Positions 49,938-59,459 are shown, counted from the stretch's first letter. The stretch is DNA of 64,000 nucleotides from JAEUMG01 sp046349315 (GCA_046349315.1 JAXMCQ010000015.1:62001-126000); one strand, 5' to 3'. Translations and numbers: made by a program. The notes: generated from the sequence alone by a model not told the origin.

Positions 49938-51227
49938 ATGTCTGCGCAAGCCAAGAGCGAGCCCGCCAACGAGAACCGCCCGATCAAGGACCTCTACGAG
50001 ATCGGCGAGATTCCGCCCTTGGGCCATGTGCCGTCGCGCATGTATGCCTGGTGCATCAGGCAGGACCGGCATGGGCCGCCCAATAGTGCCATGCAGGTCG
50101 AGGTCGTTCCGACCTGGGAAATCGGCGAGGACGAGGTGCTGATCCTCGTGATGGCAGCGGGCGTCAATTACAACGGCGTGTGGGCGGCGCTCGGCAAGCC
50201 CATCTCGCCGATCGACGGCCACAAGAATCCCTATCACATCGCCGGCTCCGATGCCTCTGGCATCGTCTACAAGGTTGGCGCCAAGGTGAAGCGCTGGAAG
50301 GTCGGCGATGAAGTTGTCGTCCACTGCAACCAGGATGATGGCGATGATGAGGAGTGCAATGGCGGCGATCCGATGTTTTCGCCGAGCCAGCGCATCTGGG
50401 GCTATGAGACGCCGGATGGATCCTTCGCGCAATTTGCCCGCGTACAAGCACGCCAATTGCTCCCGCGCCCGCAACATCTCACCTGGGAAGAGTCCGCCTG
50501 CTACACGCTGACCTTGGCGACCGCCTATCGCATGTTGTTCGGCCATCGCCCGCATACTCTAAAGCCGGGACAGAATGTCCTTGTCTGGGGCGCTTCGGGC
50601 GGCCTCGGCTCGATGGCGGTGCAGTTGATCGCTACTGCCGGCGGCAATGCGATCGGCATCATCTCGGAAGACGACAAGCGTGATTTCGTCATGCAGCTCG
50701 GCGCCAAGGGCGTCATCAACCGTAAAAGCTATTCCTGCTGGGGGCAGATGCCTGCGGTCGGCTCTCCCGAATACAATGAATGGCTGAAAAGCGTGCGCGA
50801 TTTCGGCAAGGCGATCTGGGCCTTCACCGGCAAGGGCAATAATGTCGATATCGTCTTTGAGCACCCGGGCGAATCGACTTTCCCCGTTTCGGTCTTCGTC
50901 GTGAAGCGCGGCGGCATGGTGGTGATCTGCGCCGGCACGACGGGATACAATCTCACTATGGATGCGCGTTATCTGTGGATGCATCAGAAGCGCGTGCAAG
51001 GCTCGCATTTCGCCAACCTCATGCAGGCCGCGAATGCCAACAAGCTCGTCATTGCGCGGCGCATCGATCCCTGCATGTCGGATGTCTATCCGTGGCGAGA
51101 CATCCCCAAGGCGCATATGAAGATGTGGAAGAACGAGCATCGGCCCGGCAACATGGCGGTGCTGGTCTCGGCACCGCGGCCCGGCCTCAGAACCTTCGAG
51201 GACGCTATTGAGGCGTCGCGTAGCTAG
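49938..51227 (+). CDS. ccr: crotonyl-CoA carboxylase/reductase
   Basis: A 429-residue MDR-family enzyme that reductively carboxylates crotonyl-CoA to ethylmalonyl-CoA with NADPH and CO2, the signature step of the pathway. It shows YEIGEIPPLGHVPSRMYAW, VMAAGVNYNGVWAALGKPIS, SDASGIVYKVGAKVKRWKVG, VLVWGASGGLGSMAVQLIAT (NADPH site) and GSHFANLMQAANANKLV near the CO2/active-site end. Length matches Ccr (about 430). AAGGA about 9 nt upstream fixes ATG 49938. Divergent from the meaA group over 164 bp. Confidence 0.95.
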   Translation: MSAQAKSEPANENRPIKDLYEIGEIPPLGHVPSRMYAWCIRQDRHGPPNSAMQVEVVPTWEIGEDEVLILVMAAGVNYNGVWAALGKPISPIDGHKNPYHIAGSDASGIVYKVGAKVKRWKVGDEVVVHCNQDDGDDEECNGGDPMFSPSQRIWGYETPDGSFAQFARVQARQLLPRPQHLTWEESACYTLTLATAYRMLFGHRPHTLKPGQNVLVWGASGGLGSMAVQLIATAGGNAIGIISEDDKRDFVMQLGAKGVINRKSYSCWGQMPAVGSPEYNEWLKSVRDFGKAIWAFTGKGNNVDIVFEHPGESTFPVSVFVVKRGGMVVICAGTTGYNLTMDARYLWMHQKRVQGSHFANLMQAANANKLVIARRIDPCMSDVYPWRDIPKAHMKMWKNEHRPGNMAVLVSAPRPGLRTFEDAIEASRS

Positions 51228-51237
51228 CTACTCCTTA

Positions 51238-52110
51238 TCACCTGTTGCCAAAATCCGTTGAGTCCGGCGATGACGACGGCTGTCCGTGAATGGCAATGAC
51301 GCGGTTTACTTCGCCGCCGAAGATCAAGACCAGTGCTGCAAGGTAGAGAAAGAACATCGCGGCAAAGAGGCCGGACAGGGAGGCATAGGTCGAGACGAAA
51401 GTGCCGAAGCGCACGAGATAGATCGAATAGGCGACCGACAGGATAATCCACACGACGACGGTGAGAAGGACGCCGGGCAGGACTTCGCGGATGGTGAGAC
51501 GCTTTGCGGGCAACACGCGGTGGCAGATCAGAAGCCAGCCAGTGAGGAGCAGGATGGCGATCGGAAAGCGCCAGCGATCGAGTTCCTCGAAACTGCCGCG
51601 GATACCGGGCGCGTAGGTCTCCACCGTGACGAGGATGACCGGACCGAAGACGATCAATATTGCAAAGGCCAAGAGCACGATTGCCGCAAAGACGACGAAC
51701 AATACGCTTTGCAGATAGAGGACCCAGAAGCTGCGGGTTTCCTTGAGATCATAGGCGCGATTGAGGCCGACGCGTATGCTGTCGACGCCGGCCATGGCGC
51801 TCCACACCGTGACGATGGCCGAGATGCTGAGCAATCCGGTGCGCGGCACGGTGAGGATGGAGTGGATTTCCGGGGCCAGCGGGTTGACGAGGCGCTCCGG
51901 TGCGACGCTCAAGAGATAGCCAACGACCGCATCGGCGAGATTGGCATTGCCGAAGAAACCGGCGAGAGCGGTGAGGAAGATCAAGAAGGGAAAGATCGAA
52001 AACAGCGTGCGGAAGGCGATGTTGCCGGCAAGCGGTACCGCCTCGTCGGCGAATAGGCGCTGGAACGCTTCGTAGATGAGCCAGATAATGTTTGGCCGAT
52101 CGCTTGCCAT
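51238..52110 (-). CDS. YihY/BrkB family membrane protein
   Basis: A 290-residue integral membrane protein with six helices. Signatures: LAGNIAFRTLFSIFPFLIFL, VWSAMAGVDSIRVGLNRAYD and LPGVLLTVVVWIILSVAYSI. The family was once called ribonuclease BN or virulence factor BrkB; neither activity is supported, and its function in most bacteria is unknown. Confidence 0.87.
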   Translation of the reverse strand: MASDRPNIIWLIYEAFQRLFADEAVPLAGNIAFRTLFSIFPFLIFLTALAGFFGNANLADAVVGYLLSVAPERLVNPLAPEIHSILTVPRTGLLSISAIVTVWSAMAGVDSIRVGLNRAYDLKETRSFWVLYLQSVLFVVFAAIVLLAFAILIVFGPVILVTVETYAPGIRGSFEELDRWRFPIAILLLTGWLLICHRVLPAKRLTIREVLPGVLLTVVVWIILSVAYSIYLVRFGTFVSTYASLSGLFAAMFFLYLAALVLIFGGEVNRVIAIHGQPSSSPDSTDFGNR

Positions 52111-52174
52111 TGCGCCTTGATAGCGGGTCGCCCGGCTTGTGCAAACCGTTGCTCGACCCGCGCACGCAGAAGCC

Positions 52175-52867
52175 CTAGGCGCGCAGCTTCACGAGCTCCT
52201 GGTCGACACTGGCACGCAGGCCCGGATCGAGCCTCAGGCGCGACGCCAGCATGGCGAGATAGGCTTGTTCGGCGGGATCGTCAGGATCGATTGCCAGCGC
52301 GGAAGCGGCATAAATTTCGACCGCGGCTTCGGGTGTTGCGGCCCCGCGCACGACCGCGTCGATGTCGAGGGGCTTGCGCAATTCGTCGAAGACGAATGCC
52401 TTGGCCTCGGTATCGAGGGCGAGTTCGTCGATCTTGGCGAAGATGCGCTTCTGCTCGTCGGCGTCGATGTGGCCGTCAGCCTTTGCAGCAGCAATCATGG
52501 CGCGCAGAAGCGAAAGGCTCAATTCATCGCGCTCGGCCTTGGGCGCAGGCAGAAAAGGCGTGCCCTCGGCCTGGGGCGTGATGTCCTTCATGTCGCCCGC
52601 AGGCACTGTCGTCTGGGCATCCTTATTGACTTGCCAGGTCTGATAGGCCTTGTAGGCAAGCCCGCCGAGCACCGCAGCACCACCGATCTTGAACGCGCCC
52701 TTGGCAAGCTTCTTGCCGCCTTTCGAACCCAAGAGGATCGATGCAAGGCCGCCGGCGACCGCGCCGCCCGCCAAGCCCTTGATCAAGTCAGGCGAAAGGC
52801 CGCCCTTCCTGCCGTCGCCGGCTTGGCCGCCAAGAAACTGGTCCAAGAGCTTCTGTGGATCGAACAT
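52175..52867 (-). CDS. DUF533 (TerB-like) membrane-associated protein
   Basis: A 230-residue protein beginning MFDPQKLLDQFLGG, with Gly/Ala-rich hydrophobic segments (GLAGGAVAGGLASILLGS, FKIGGAAVLGGLAYKAYQ). A C-terminal TerB-like helical domain follows, with LLRAMIAAAKADGHIDADEQ and two further acidic helix starts that could bind metal. ATG 52867 follows GGGAGATG; the longer frame to 52981 overlaps the divergent EamA gene. Function unknown. Confidence 0.87.
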   Translation of the reverse strand: MFDPQKLLDQFLGGQAGDGRKGGLSPDLIKGLAGGAVAGGLASILLGSKGGKKLAKGAFKIGGAAVLGGLAYKAYQTWQVNKDAQTTVPAGDMKDITPQAEGTPFLPAPKAERDELSLSLLRAMIAAAKADGHIDADEQKRIFAKIDELALDTEAKAFVFDELRKPLDIDAVVRGAATPEAAVEIYAASALAIDPDDPAEQAYLAMLASRLRLDPGLRASVDQELVKLRA

Positions 52868-52953
52868 CACATCTCCCTTGCGTGGAAAGGACTGGTCAAG
52901 ACGAAACGACCCGGGCAAGACCGGGCCATTCTTCGGAAAGGTGCCGACCTCCC

Positions 52954-53844
52954 ATGACCGAAAGACAACAAGCTCCGTCATGGATCGGCGCGGCCCCGCT
53001 CCTTTTCGTGTTCATGTGGGCAACGGGCTTCATCGTTGCAAGGCTCGCGGCGCCGCATGCCGATCCGATGTGGTTTTTGGCTCTGCGGTTTGGCATTTCC
53101 TGTCTCATCCTCACGGCAATCGCGCTCATCACGGGTTCGCGCTGGCCACGTCCGGTACAGACGCGGGATGCGATGGTGGCGGGAGCGCTCATCCATGGCG
53201 GCTATCTTGGGCCTGTCTATTGGGCAGTGGCGCATGGCATGCCGGCCGGCGTTTCGGCATTGATCGTCGGACTACAACCTTTGCTCACATCCTTCTTCGC
53301 CGCGCTGTTGATCGGCGAAGCCATCGGGCGGCGGCAATGGCAAGGGCTCATTGTCGGCCTTGCCGGCATTGCTCTTGTCGTCTCGCCGAAGCTGACGCTC
53401 GCCGCGCTCGGTGGCATTACGCCGCTCACGATCCTCGTCACGATTCTTGGCGCGGTGTCGATTTCCTTCGGCACTGTCTATCAGAAGCGTCATGGGGCGG
53501 CGCTGGATCTGGCCGCGGGCGGCGCCTGGCAATATGCCGGCGGCACGATTGTTACCTTTCTCGGCACTTTGCTTTTCGGGCGCTTCCGGTTCGATGCCAC
53601 GCTGGAAGCGTGGACAGCCCTGGTATGGTCGGTGCTCGTGCTCTCGCTCGGTGCAATCACGCTTCTCATGCTGCTGATCCGGCACGGGAGCGTGTCGCGC
53701 GTCTCGGGACTCATCTTCCTGGTTCCGGCCGTTGCGGCGGCCATGGCCTATCTCCTGTTTGACGAAACGCTCTCGGCGGTCCAAATCGCCGGAATGGCGT
53801 TATGCGGCGCTGCCGTCTTCCTTGTTACGAGGCCATCGGAATGA
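52954..53844 (+). CDS. EamA/DMT family transporter
   Basis: A 296-residue protein with ten helices in two EamA repeats (repeat 1 begins PLLFVFMWATGFIVARLAAP; repeat 2 near LVTILGAVSISFGTVYQKRH). HGMPAGVSALIVGLQPLLTS is the typical motif at the end of repeat 1. DMT carriers export metabolites or amino acids; the substrate is unknown. The stop overlaps the start of the quinone oxidoreductase gene as ATGA. Confidence 0.9.
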   Translation: MTERQQAPSWIGAAPLLFVFMWATGFIVARLAAPHADPMWFLALRFGISCLILTAIALITGSRWPRPVQTRDAMVAGALIHGGYLGPVYWAVAHGMPAGVSALIVGLQPLLTSFFAALLIGEAIGRRQWQGLIVGLAGIALVVSPKLTLAALGGITPLTILVTILGAVSISFGTVYQKRHGAALDLAAGGAWQYAGGTIVTFLGTLLFGRFRFDATLEAWTALVWSVLVLSLGAITLLMLLIRHGSVSRVSGLIFLVPAVAAAMAYLLFDETLSAVQIAGMALCGAAVFLVTRPSE

Positions 53845-54815
53845 AAGCAGTCTCGTGCAAGGCTTATGGCGCACCAGAGACACTTGTCGTCGACGATATT
53901 CCTGCGCCTGCGGCCTCGCCAGGCGAAGCCATTGTTACCGTCAAGGCCGTAGGCCTCAATTTCTTCGATACGCTGATCATCCAAGGCAAGTATCAATTCA
54001 AACCGCAATTCCCATTCTCGCCGGGTGCGGAAGTGGCGGGCATTATCAAATCGGCCTCGAGTGAGACGAAGGGCTTTGTACCCGGCGATCGTGTCGTTGC
54101 CTTCACCGGATGGGGCGGGGCGCGCGAAGAAATCGCTGTTCCGCTAGATCGGATTGTGAAACTTCCCGATAGCGTTTCTTTTGAAATGGCAGCCGGCCTC
54201 ACGGTCACCTATGGAACAACGCTGCATGCGCTTGCCGATCGCGGACGGCTGAAGAGAGGCGAGAGACTGGTGGTGCTCGGTGCCGCCGGCGGCACGGGCC
54301 AGGCGGCAATCGAAATCGGCAAATTGATGGGAGCACACGTCATCGCTTGCGCGTCGTCGCCGGAAAAGCTCGCATTCTGCCGATCCATCGGTGCCGATGC
54401 GACGATCGATTACGACAAGCAGGATCTGAAAGAGGCGATCAGGACCGCAACAGGCGGGCAGGGTGCCGATGTCATCTTTGACCCGGTCGGCGGCGATCTT
54501 GCCGAACCGGCGTTACGCGCAATGGCCTGGGGCGGGCGCTATCTGGTGATCGGCTTTGCGTCGGGCGACATCCCCAAGTTTCCACTCAATCTCGTTCTCC
54601 TGAAGGGATGCGATGTCGTCGGCGTGTTCTGGGGCAATCATGTCGAGCGCGAGCCGGAAGCGCACCGCACCAATCTCGTCCGCCTCGTCGATTGGTGCGC
54701 GCAAGGGCAGATCGCACCGCATGTTCACAGAACTTACAGGCTGGAGGAGACGGCCGACGCACTCCGCGCCATCGCGGTGCGTGAAGTAAGAGGCAAGGCA
54801 ATCCTCGTCGTCTAG
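53841..54815 (+). CDS. NADPH:quinone oxidoreductase family protein (zinc-independent MDR)
   Basis: A 324-residue medium-chain dehydrogenase. FSPGAEVAGIIKSASSETKG is the MDR entry motif; LVVLGAAGGTGQAAIEIGKL is the NADPH site, and the quinone-type ending GRYLVIGFASGDIPKFPLNL is present. No zinc-ligand cysteines are seen. ATG overlaps the EamA stop. Such enzymes reduce quinones or enones; specificity not known. Confidence 0.88.
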   Translation: MKAVSCKAYGAPETLVVDDIPAPAASPGEAIVTVKAVGLNFFDTLIIQGKYQFKPQFPFSPGAEVAGIIKSASSETKGFVPGDRVVAFTGWGGAREEIAVPLDRIVKLPDSVSFEMAAGLTVTYGTTLHALADRGRLKRGERLVVLGAAGGTGQAAIEIGKLMGAHVIACASSPEKLAFCRSIGADATIDYDKQDLKEAIRTATGGQGADVIFDPVGGDLAEPALRAMAWGGRYLVIGFASGDIPKFPLNLVLLKGCDVVGVFWGNHVEREPEAHRTNLVRLVDWCAQGQIAPHVHRTYRLEETADALRAIAVREVRGKAILVV

Positions 54816-55210
54816 GTGGCCGTCGCCTGGTCCTCGCGCAATCGCCTGACGGTACGATGAGCGCGGTCGTAATGCTCGGGCTTCATGTGCGTGCGGATGA
54901 GCGCCAACGCCGTCACTAGGACGGTGAGGTCGTCGGTGAACCCAACACCCAGCAACACATCCGGGATCGTGTCGATGGGGAGCACGAAATAGCCCAGGGC
55001 TGCGAAAAGGATCGCCTTGACGCGCATTGGCGTGTGGGCGTCGGTCGCGCAGTAAAAGGCCGCTACGGCGTCCTCGGCAAAGGGGACCCTGGCAAACACC
55101 TTGGCGAGCTTCGGCCAGAAGCCGGAGCGCACGCGCTGTTCATTATGGGCGATAACCATCGGAAGCTGTATCCCATCGCTCGACAAATCGGCGGAAGATA
55201 TGGGTGCCAT
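54812..55210 (-). CDS. YkvA/DUF1232 family protein
   Basis: A 132-residue protein with the DUF1232 core FYCATDAHTPMRVKAILFAA and GYFVLPIDTIPDVLLGVGFTDD, where the DxxPD run is diagnostic, followed by a second helix. AAGGAGGAG 4-10 nt upstream fixes ATG 55210. Function unknown. Confidence 0.86.
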   Translation of the reverse strand: MAPISSADLSSDGIQLPMVIAHNEQRVRSGFWPKLAKVFARVPFAEDAVAAFYCATDAHTPMRVKAILFAALGYFVLPIDTIPDVLLGVGFTDDLTVLVTALALIRTHMKPEHYDRAHRTVRRLREDQATAT

Positions 55211-55240
55211 AGGCTCCTCCTTCAAGTACCTCGCGCCAAT

Positions 55241-55432
55241 CTACCAGCGCCCGGCGTACCAGATCGCCCCCATGATGATGATAATGGCGATGAATTGCAG
55301 GACGACGCGCCAGCGCATCAGCATTTGCGAACGATTGGGTGAGCCGCCGCGAAACATGTTAACTATGCCGAGACACAGCACCACAAATACCGCGCCGACG
55401 GCGATCGGTACCAGATAGTCGAAAATACTCAT
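55241..55432 (-). CDS. HIG1 domain-containing small membrane protein
   Basis: A 63-residue protein with two helices (VPIAVGAVFVVLCLGIVNMF and VVLQFIAIIIIMGAIWYAG) joined by the conserved basic loop RGGSPNRSQMLMRWR. This is the HIG1-type hairpin, whose mitochondrial relatives associate with respiratory complexes; in bacteria the role is open. It lies between the DUF1232 and SDR genes on the same strand. Confidence 0.88.
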   Translation of the reverse strand: MSIFDYLVPIAVGAVFVVLCLGIVNMFRGGSPNRSQMLMRWRVVLQFIAIIIIMGAIWYAGRW

Positions 55433-55448
55433 CGAAGCCGTGCCCCTT

Positions 55449-56279
55449 TCAATCGGATGCCTTGTCGATCACCCTGTCGAGCATCCGCGGCGGCAGGAGG
55501 CGCTTGCACCAGCTCATCACCAAGGTGGGCGTGGTGACAGTATATCTGATTCTGGGCCTGAGCGATTCAAGCGCATGGACGAGTTTTTCGAGCACCGCTT
55601 CGGGCGGCAGTTTGAAGCGGCCGGGCTTGGTCTTCTGCAGGCGTTTTCTCTGCTGCACATAGACGTCGCGATAATGCGAGGCGGCGTCGCCGATATTGCG
55701 GTCGAAGGCCTCCAGTGCGTGGACAATGAATTTGCTCGCAATCGGGCCTGGCTCGATGATCACCACATCGATATTGAACGGCTTCAATTCGAGCCGCATC
55801 GTGTCGGAGAGCGCCTCGATTGCAAATTTTGACGCATTATAGGCGCCGCGCCACTTGAGCGCGACGATGCCCAGCACGGATGAGCACTGCACGACGCGGC
55901 CGGAGCCATTGGCGCGCATCAAAGGCAGGCACTGGCGCGTCAGATCATGCCAGCCGAAAACATTGGCCTGAAACTGCGCTTCAAGCGTGGCGCGCGTCAG
56001 GTCCTCGACTGCTCCGGGCTGTCCGTAGGCGCCATTGTTGAAGAGGGCGTAGAGCTTGCCACCGGTGCGCGATGCGACTTCGGCGACGCAAGCCTCGATG
56101 GAAGCGGGTTCGGCATAGTCGAGATAGAAGGCTTCAATCCCTTCGGCCTCGAGCCGCACGATATCTTCGGGCTTCCGCGCGGTCGCAAAGACGCGCCAGC
56201 CCCTCGCCTTCATGCCGCGCGCACAGGTCTCGCCGATGCCGGAGGAACAGCCGGTGATGAGAAGGGTCTTGACGCTCAA
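55449..56279 (-). CDS. short-chain dehydrogenase/reductase
   Basis: A 276-residue SDR: ITGCSSGIGETCARGMKARG (cofactor site), LFNNGAYGQPGAVED, catalytic Ser in VQCSSVLGIVAL and YNASKFAIEALSDTMRLEL. The start is TTG at 56279, overlapping the mcd stop as TTGA, so it is coupled to mcd; this does not match a known pathway step. Substrate unknown. Confidence 0.85.
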   Translation of the reverse strand: MSVKTLLITGCSSGIGETCARGMKARGWRVFATARKPEDIVRLEAEGIEAFYLDYAEPASIEACVAEVASRTGGKLYALFNNGAYGQPGAVEDLTRATLEAQFQANVFGWHDLTRQCLPLMRANGSGRVVQCSSVLGIVALKWRGAYNASKFAIEALSDTMRLELKPFNIDVVIIEPGPIASKFIVHALEAFDRNIGDAASHYRDVYVQQRKRLQKTKPGRFKLPPEAVLEKLVHALESLRPRIRYTVTTPTLVMSWCKRLLPPRMLDRVIDKASD

Positions 56280-57937
56280 TTGCCGCCATCCAAGAGGCGG
56301 CGCGCAATCACCTGCGCCTGGATTTCGGCGGCACCTTCGAAGATGTTGAGAATGCGGGCGTCACAGAGCACCCGGCTGATCTCGAATTCGAGTGCAAAGC
56401 CATTGCCGCCATGGATCTGCAAGGCATTGTCGGCGGCCGACCAGGCGACGCGGGCGGCCAAGAGCTTCGCCATGCCGGCTTCGAGGTCGCAGCGCCGTCC
56501 GGCATCCTTTGCCCGGGCAGCAGCATAGACAAGCTGGCGCGTCGCCATGATCTCAGCCGCCATCAGCGCAAGCTTGTCGGAAATGCGCGGGAAGGACACG
56601 ATCGGCTTGCCAAACTGGATGCGGTCGCTCGCATAACGCAAGCCGAGATCAAGCGCGTTCTGCGCCACGCCGACAGCGCGTGCCGCCGTCTGGATGCGTG
56701 CCGATTCGAAGGTCTGCATCAATTGCTTGAAACCCTGGCCTTCAATACCGCCCAAGAGGTTTTCCGCTTTCACAGCAAAATCCTCAAAGCGGATTTCGTA
56801 TTCCTTCATGCCGCGATAACCGAGTACTTCGATCTCGCTGCCGCTCATGCCGGGTGCGGGGAAAGGATCGGTCGCCGTGCCGCGCGGCTTCTCCGCGATG
56901 AACATCGAGAGGCCCTTGTAACCCGTCTCTGCCGCATCGGTGCGGGCGAGCAGCGTCATGATATCGGCGCGGACAGGATGGGTGATCCAGGTCTTGTTGC
57001 CGGTGACAAGATAGCGCTCGCCGTCGCGCTGCGCACGGGTGCGCAATGAGCCCAAGTCGGATCCGGTATTGGGCTCGGTGAAGACGGCGGTCGGTAATAA
57101 TTCGCCGGTACCGAGTGCGGGGAGCCATTTGCGGCGCTGCGCTTCCGTGCCGCCATGCAGGATCAATTCGCAGGCGATTTCGGCGCGGGTGCCAAGCGAG
57201 CCGACGGCGATCCAGCCGCGCGACAATTCTTCGGAGACGACGCACATCGCCTCTTTGCCGAGACCCAGGCCGCCATAGGCCTCCGGCAATGTCAGCGAGA
57301 AGACACCGAGTTCGGCGAGCTCCGCTACAAGTTCAAGCGGGACATAGTCGTTGTCGAGGTGCCAGGCATGCGCCTTCGGCTTGACCCGGTCGAGAACGAA
57401 ACGGCGCATCGTTTCGCGCATCTCATCGAGTGCGGGATCGAGATGGCAATTGCCGTAGGTGAGCGGCTCGCCCGCCGCCAGCATGAGTTCGACCAAGCGG
57501 GCGCGGGCGCCCGGCGTGTTGCCGTGGTCGAGGAGTTCGCCGCAGGCACCCTCGCTCAAGGAGGCGATCTCGGCGCGCGAGACATCTAACTCGCCCAAGC
57601 GGGCAAATTCGGCCTGGTTCATCGGCATGCCGCCGACAATGTGATGGAGATATTCTCCCGCCGCGATCGCCACCAGTAATTGCTCGGTCTCGCCAAGCTT
57701 GCCTTCGCTTTCGAGCCGGTTGGCATAGGCGGCGAGTTCGGTCAGAACGCTCGCATAGGTCGCAAACCAGGCCAGGGCGTGGAGGGCGTGCTGGTCGGCA
57801 TCGGAAAATTTCCGGGTACGGGCGCGGCTGCGTGATTTGAGGAAAAGCGTCTCCACGGTGCGGGCAGCTTCGCCGACCATTCGGCCCAGTTCGCGCGGCG
57901 GCACCGCTATGCTCGTTTGGTGTTCTGCCAGGCTCAT
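56276..57937 (-). CDS. mcd: (2S)-methylsuccinyl-CoA dehydrogenase
   Basis: A 553-residue acyl-CoA dehydrogenase with the long N-terminal domain (about 150 residues, ending near LLDHGNTPGARARLVELML) that marks Mcd. The ACAD core shows TLPEAYGGLGLGKEAMCVVS, TAVFTEPNTGSDLGSLRTRA, WITHPVRADIMTLLAR and QIHGGNGFALEFEISRVLCD. Mcd oxidises methylsuccinyl-CoA to mesaconyl-CoA. ATG 57937 has AGGGAG 8 nt upstream and is preferred over the in-frame GTG 57946. It completes the set with ccr, meaA and mch. Confidence 0.9.
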   Translation of the reverse strand: MSLAEHQTSIAVPPRELGRMVGEAARTVETLFLKSRSRARTRKFSDADQHALHALAWFATYASVLTELAAYANRLESEGKLGETEQLLVAIAAGEYLHHIVGGMPMNQAEFARLGELDVSRAEIASLSEGACGELLDHGNTPGARARLVELMLAAGEPLTYGNCHLDPALDEMRETMRRFVLDRVKPKAHAWHLDNDYVPLELVAELAELGVFSLTLPEAYGGLGLGKEAMCVVSEELSRGWIAVGSLGTRAEIACELILHGGTEAQRRKWLPALGTGELLPTAVFTEPNTGSDLGSLRTRAQRDGERYLVTGNKTWITHPVRADIMTLLARTDAAETGYKGLSMFIAEKPRGTATDPFPAPGMSGSEIEVLGYRGMKEYEIRFEDFAVKAENLLGGIEGQGFKQLMQTFESARIQTAARAVGVAQNALDLGLRYASDRIQFGKPIVSFPRISDKLALMAAEIMATRQLVYAAARAKDAGRRCDLEAGMAKLLAARVAWSAADNALQIHGGNGFALEFEISRVLCDARILNIFEGAAEIQAQVIARRLLDGGN

Positions 57938-58079
57938 AAGGCTCACTCCCTGTGGCGCCCGCGACTATACCAGCGTCAGGGGGGAGGCAAGGCGCAAACC
58001 GGCGCAGCGCGGACTTGTCAAATTTGAGCCCGATTCTTCCCGCATTTGATCGCACTAGCCTGCAAAATGCCGCGAGGAT

Positions 58080-58604
58080 ATGATCCACCGCATGATTCTT
58101 ACGCGAATACTTGGCGCTTTGGCGCTTTCCGCATCCCTGGCCGGGCATGCCTATGCCCAAGCCCAGGATCCAACGCCGCTTGGCGAATTCAAGGACTGGG
58201 CCGCCTATACCTATAAGACCTCGGGCGGCAAGGTTTGCTATGTCGTCTCGCAGCCCAAGGCCTCCGACCCCAAGAACGCCAAGCGCGATCCGGTCTTCTT
58301 CCTGGTGACGCACCGGCCCGGCCAGGGCGTCCGCAACGAGGTGAGCACGATCATCGGATATCCTTTCAAGAAGGAAGCGATCGTCAAAGTCACTGTGGAT
58401 AAAACCGCCTTCGACCTCTTCACCAATGGCGATGGCGCCTGGGCCGATACCTCGGCCAAGGACAAGCAGATCGTGGCCGCGCTCCGTAAGGGCCAGGCTC
58501 TGTCAGTCAAGGGAACGTCGCTGCGCGGCACGTCGACGACGGACACCTATTCGCTCGACGGCGTCACCGCGGCGCTTGCCGCGATCGATACGGCCTGCAA
58601 GTAA
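58080..58604 (+). CDS. invasion-associated locus B (IalB) family protein
   Basis: A 174-residue exported protein: signal ILTRILGALALSASLAGHAYA, then the IalB core GEFKDWAAYTYKTSGGKVCY, RDPVFFLVTHRP and EVSTIIGYPFKKEAIVKVTV. Two cysteines (VCYVV and the C-terminal TACK) could form a disulfide. The name comes from Bartonella; homologues in free-living relatives have no invasion role. Start may be ATG 58080 or 58092. Confidence 0.87.
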   Translation: MIHRMILTRILGALALSASLAGHAYAQAQDPTPLGEFKDWAAYTYKTSGGKVCYVVSQPKASDPKNAKRDPVFFLVTHRPGQGVRNEVSTIIGYPFKKEAIVKVTVDKTAFDLFTNGDGAWADTSAKDKQIVAALRKGQALSVKGTSLRGTSTTDTYSLDGVTAALAAIDTACK

Positions 58605-58638
58605 GCGCGCGCTCCCCGGCAGGGGAAGAGAGAATGAC

Positions 58639-59457
58639 CTATCGCTTCACCGCCTTGAGCGAGAAGGCCAAGGGCAGTTGCGGAAAATCGGCCGGCAGGC
58701 GGTAGAGCCCGTCCTCACCCTCGATCATGTTGGGGAATAATGCCCAGGTCAGTTCGGCATGCTCACGCAGCCAGGCGAGCGACAGTCCCGCCGCGTTGAG
58801 TCCGTTGAGAATGTCCGAGAGCGGATGAATCCACTCATAGACGCGCTTGTTGCGCAATTCCTTCTGCGAGCCGTTATAGGTCTTTGCATCATCGGCGGCG
58901 AAGGGCTTGTCGATGGGCGTGCGCCAATCGTAATGCGGCACGATCTTGCCGTCGACCCATTCGAAACAAAGCGTAGTGGGATGTGATTCGGCGAGGTAGA
59001 GGTGGCCGCCGGGCTTCAACAGTGAGCCGACGACCTTTGCCCAGCCGGCAATGTCAGGAAGCCAGTTGATGGCACCCCAGGTGACATAGATCATGTCGAA
59101 ATCGCCAGCGAGCAATTTGCGCGCATCATAGACATTGCCTTCGACAAAGCGCGTCTTGAGGGCCAACGTTTTGGCCAGCTCGCGCGCCTTGGCGATTGCC
59201 GCGGAGGAGAAATCGAGGCCGACGACCTCGGCGCCGCGCCGCTCCAGGCAGAAGCTGTCGAGGCCGAAATGGCACTGCAAATGCGCGACGCGCAAGCCGG
59301 CAATGTCACCGAGCTCGCGCGCCTCGATGGCGTTAAGCTTGTCCTCGCCATTGAGTACCTTGGCCACTTGATAGAAGCCGGTCTCGTCTTCGGCGTGGAT
59401 CGCCACGCGCTCGTCCCAGGACAGGCGATTGGCGTCGAAATAGTCATTGCTACTCAT
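58639..59457 (-). CDS. class I SAM-dependent methyltransferase
   Basis: A 272-residue enzyme with RVAHLQCHFGLDSFCLERRG, the SAM motif region VVGLDFSSAAIAKARELAKT, FDMIYVTWGAINWLPDIAGW and LKPGGHLYLAESHP. The substrate is unknown. ATG 59457 lies 2 nt after the hypothetical gene stop; the upstream frame is not credible. Confidence 0.87.
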   Translation of the reverse strand: MSSNDYFDANRLSWDERVAIHAEDETGFYQVAKVLNGEDKLNAIEARELGDIAGLRVAHLQCHFGLDSFCLERRGAEVVGLDFSSAAIAKARELAKTLALKTRFVEGNVYDARKLLAGDFDMIYVTWGAINWLPDIAGWAKVVGSLLKPGGHLYLAESHPTTLCFEWVDGKIVPHYDWRTPIDKPFAADDAKTYNGSQKELRNKRVYEWIHPLSDILNGLNAAGLSLAWLREHAELTWALFPNMIEGEDGLYRLPADFPQLPLAFSLKAVKR

Positions 59458-59459
59458 GG

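Noticed and set aside
51238..52110. Ribonuclease BN or virulence factor call
   Set aside because: The old BrkB/RNase BN label for this membrane family is not supported by sequence; there is no nuclease motif.
58080..58604. Invasion factor role for the IalB-family protein
   Set aside because: The name is historical; nothing else in the window suggests a pathogen or host-cell invasion.
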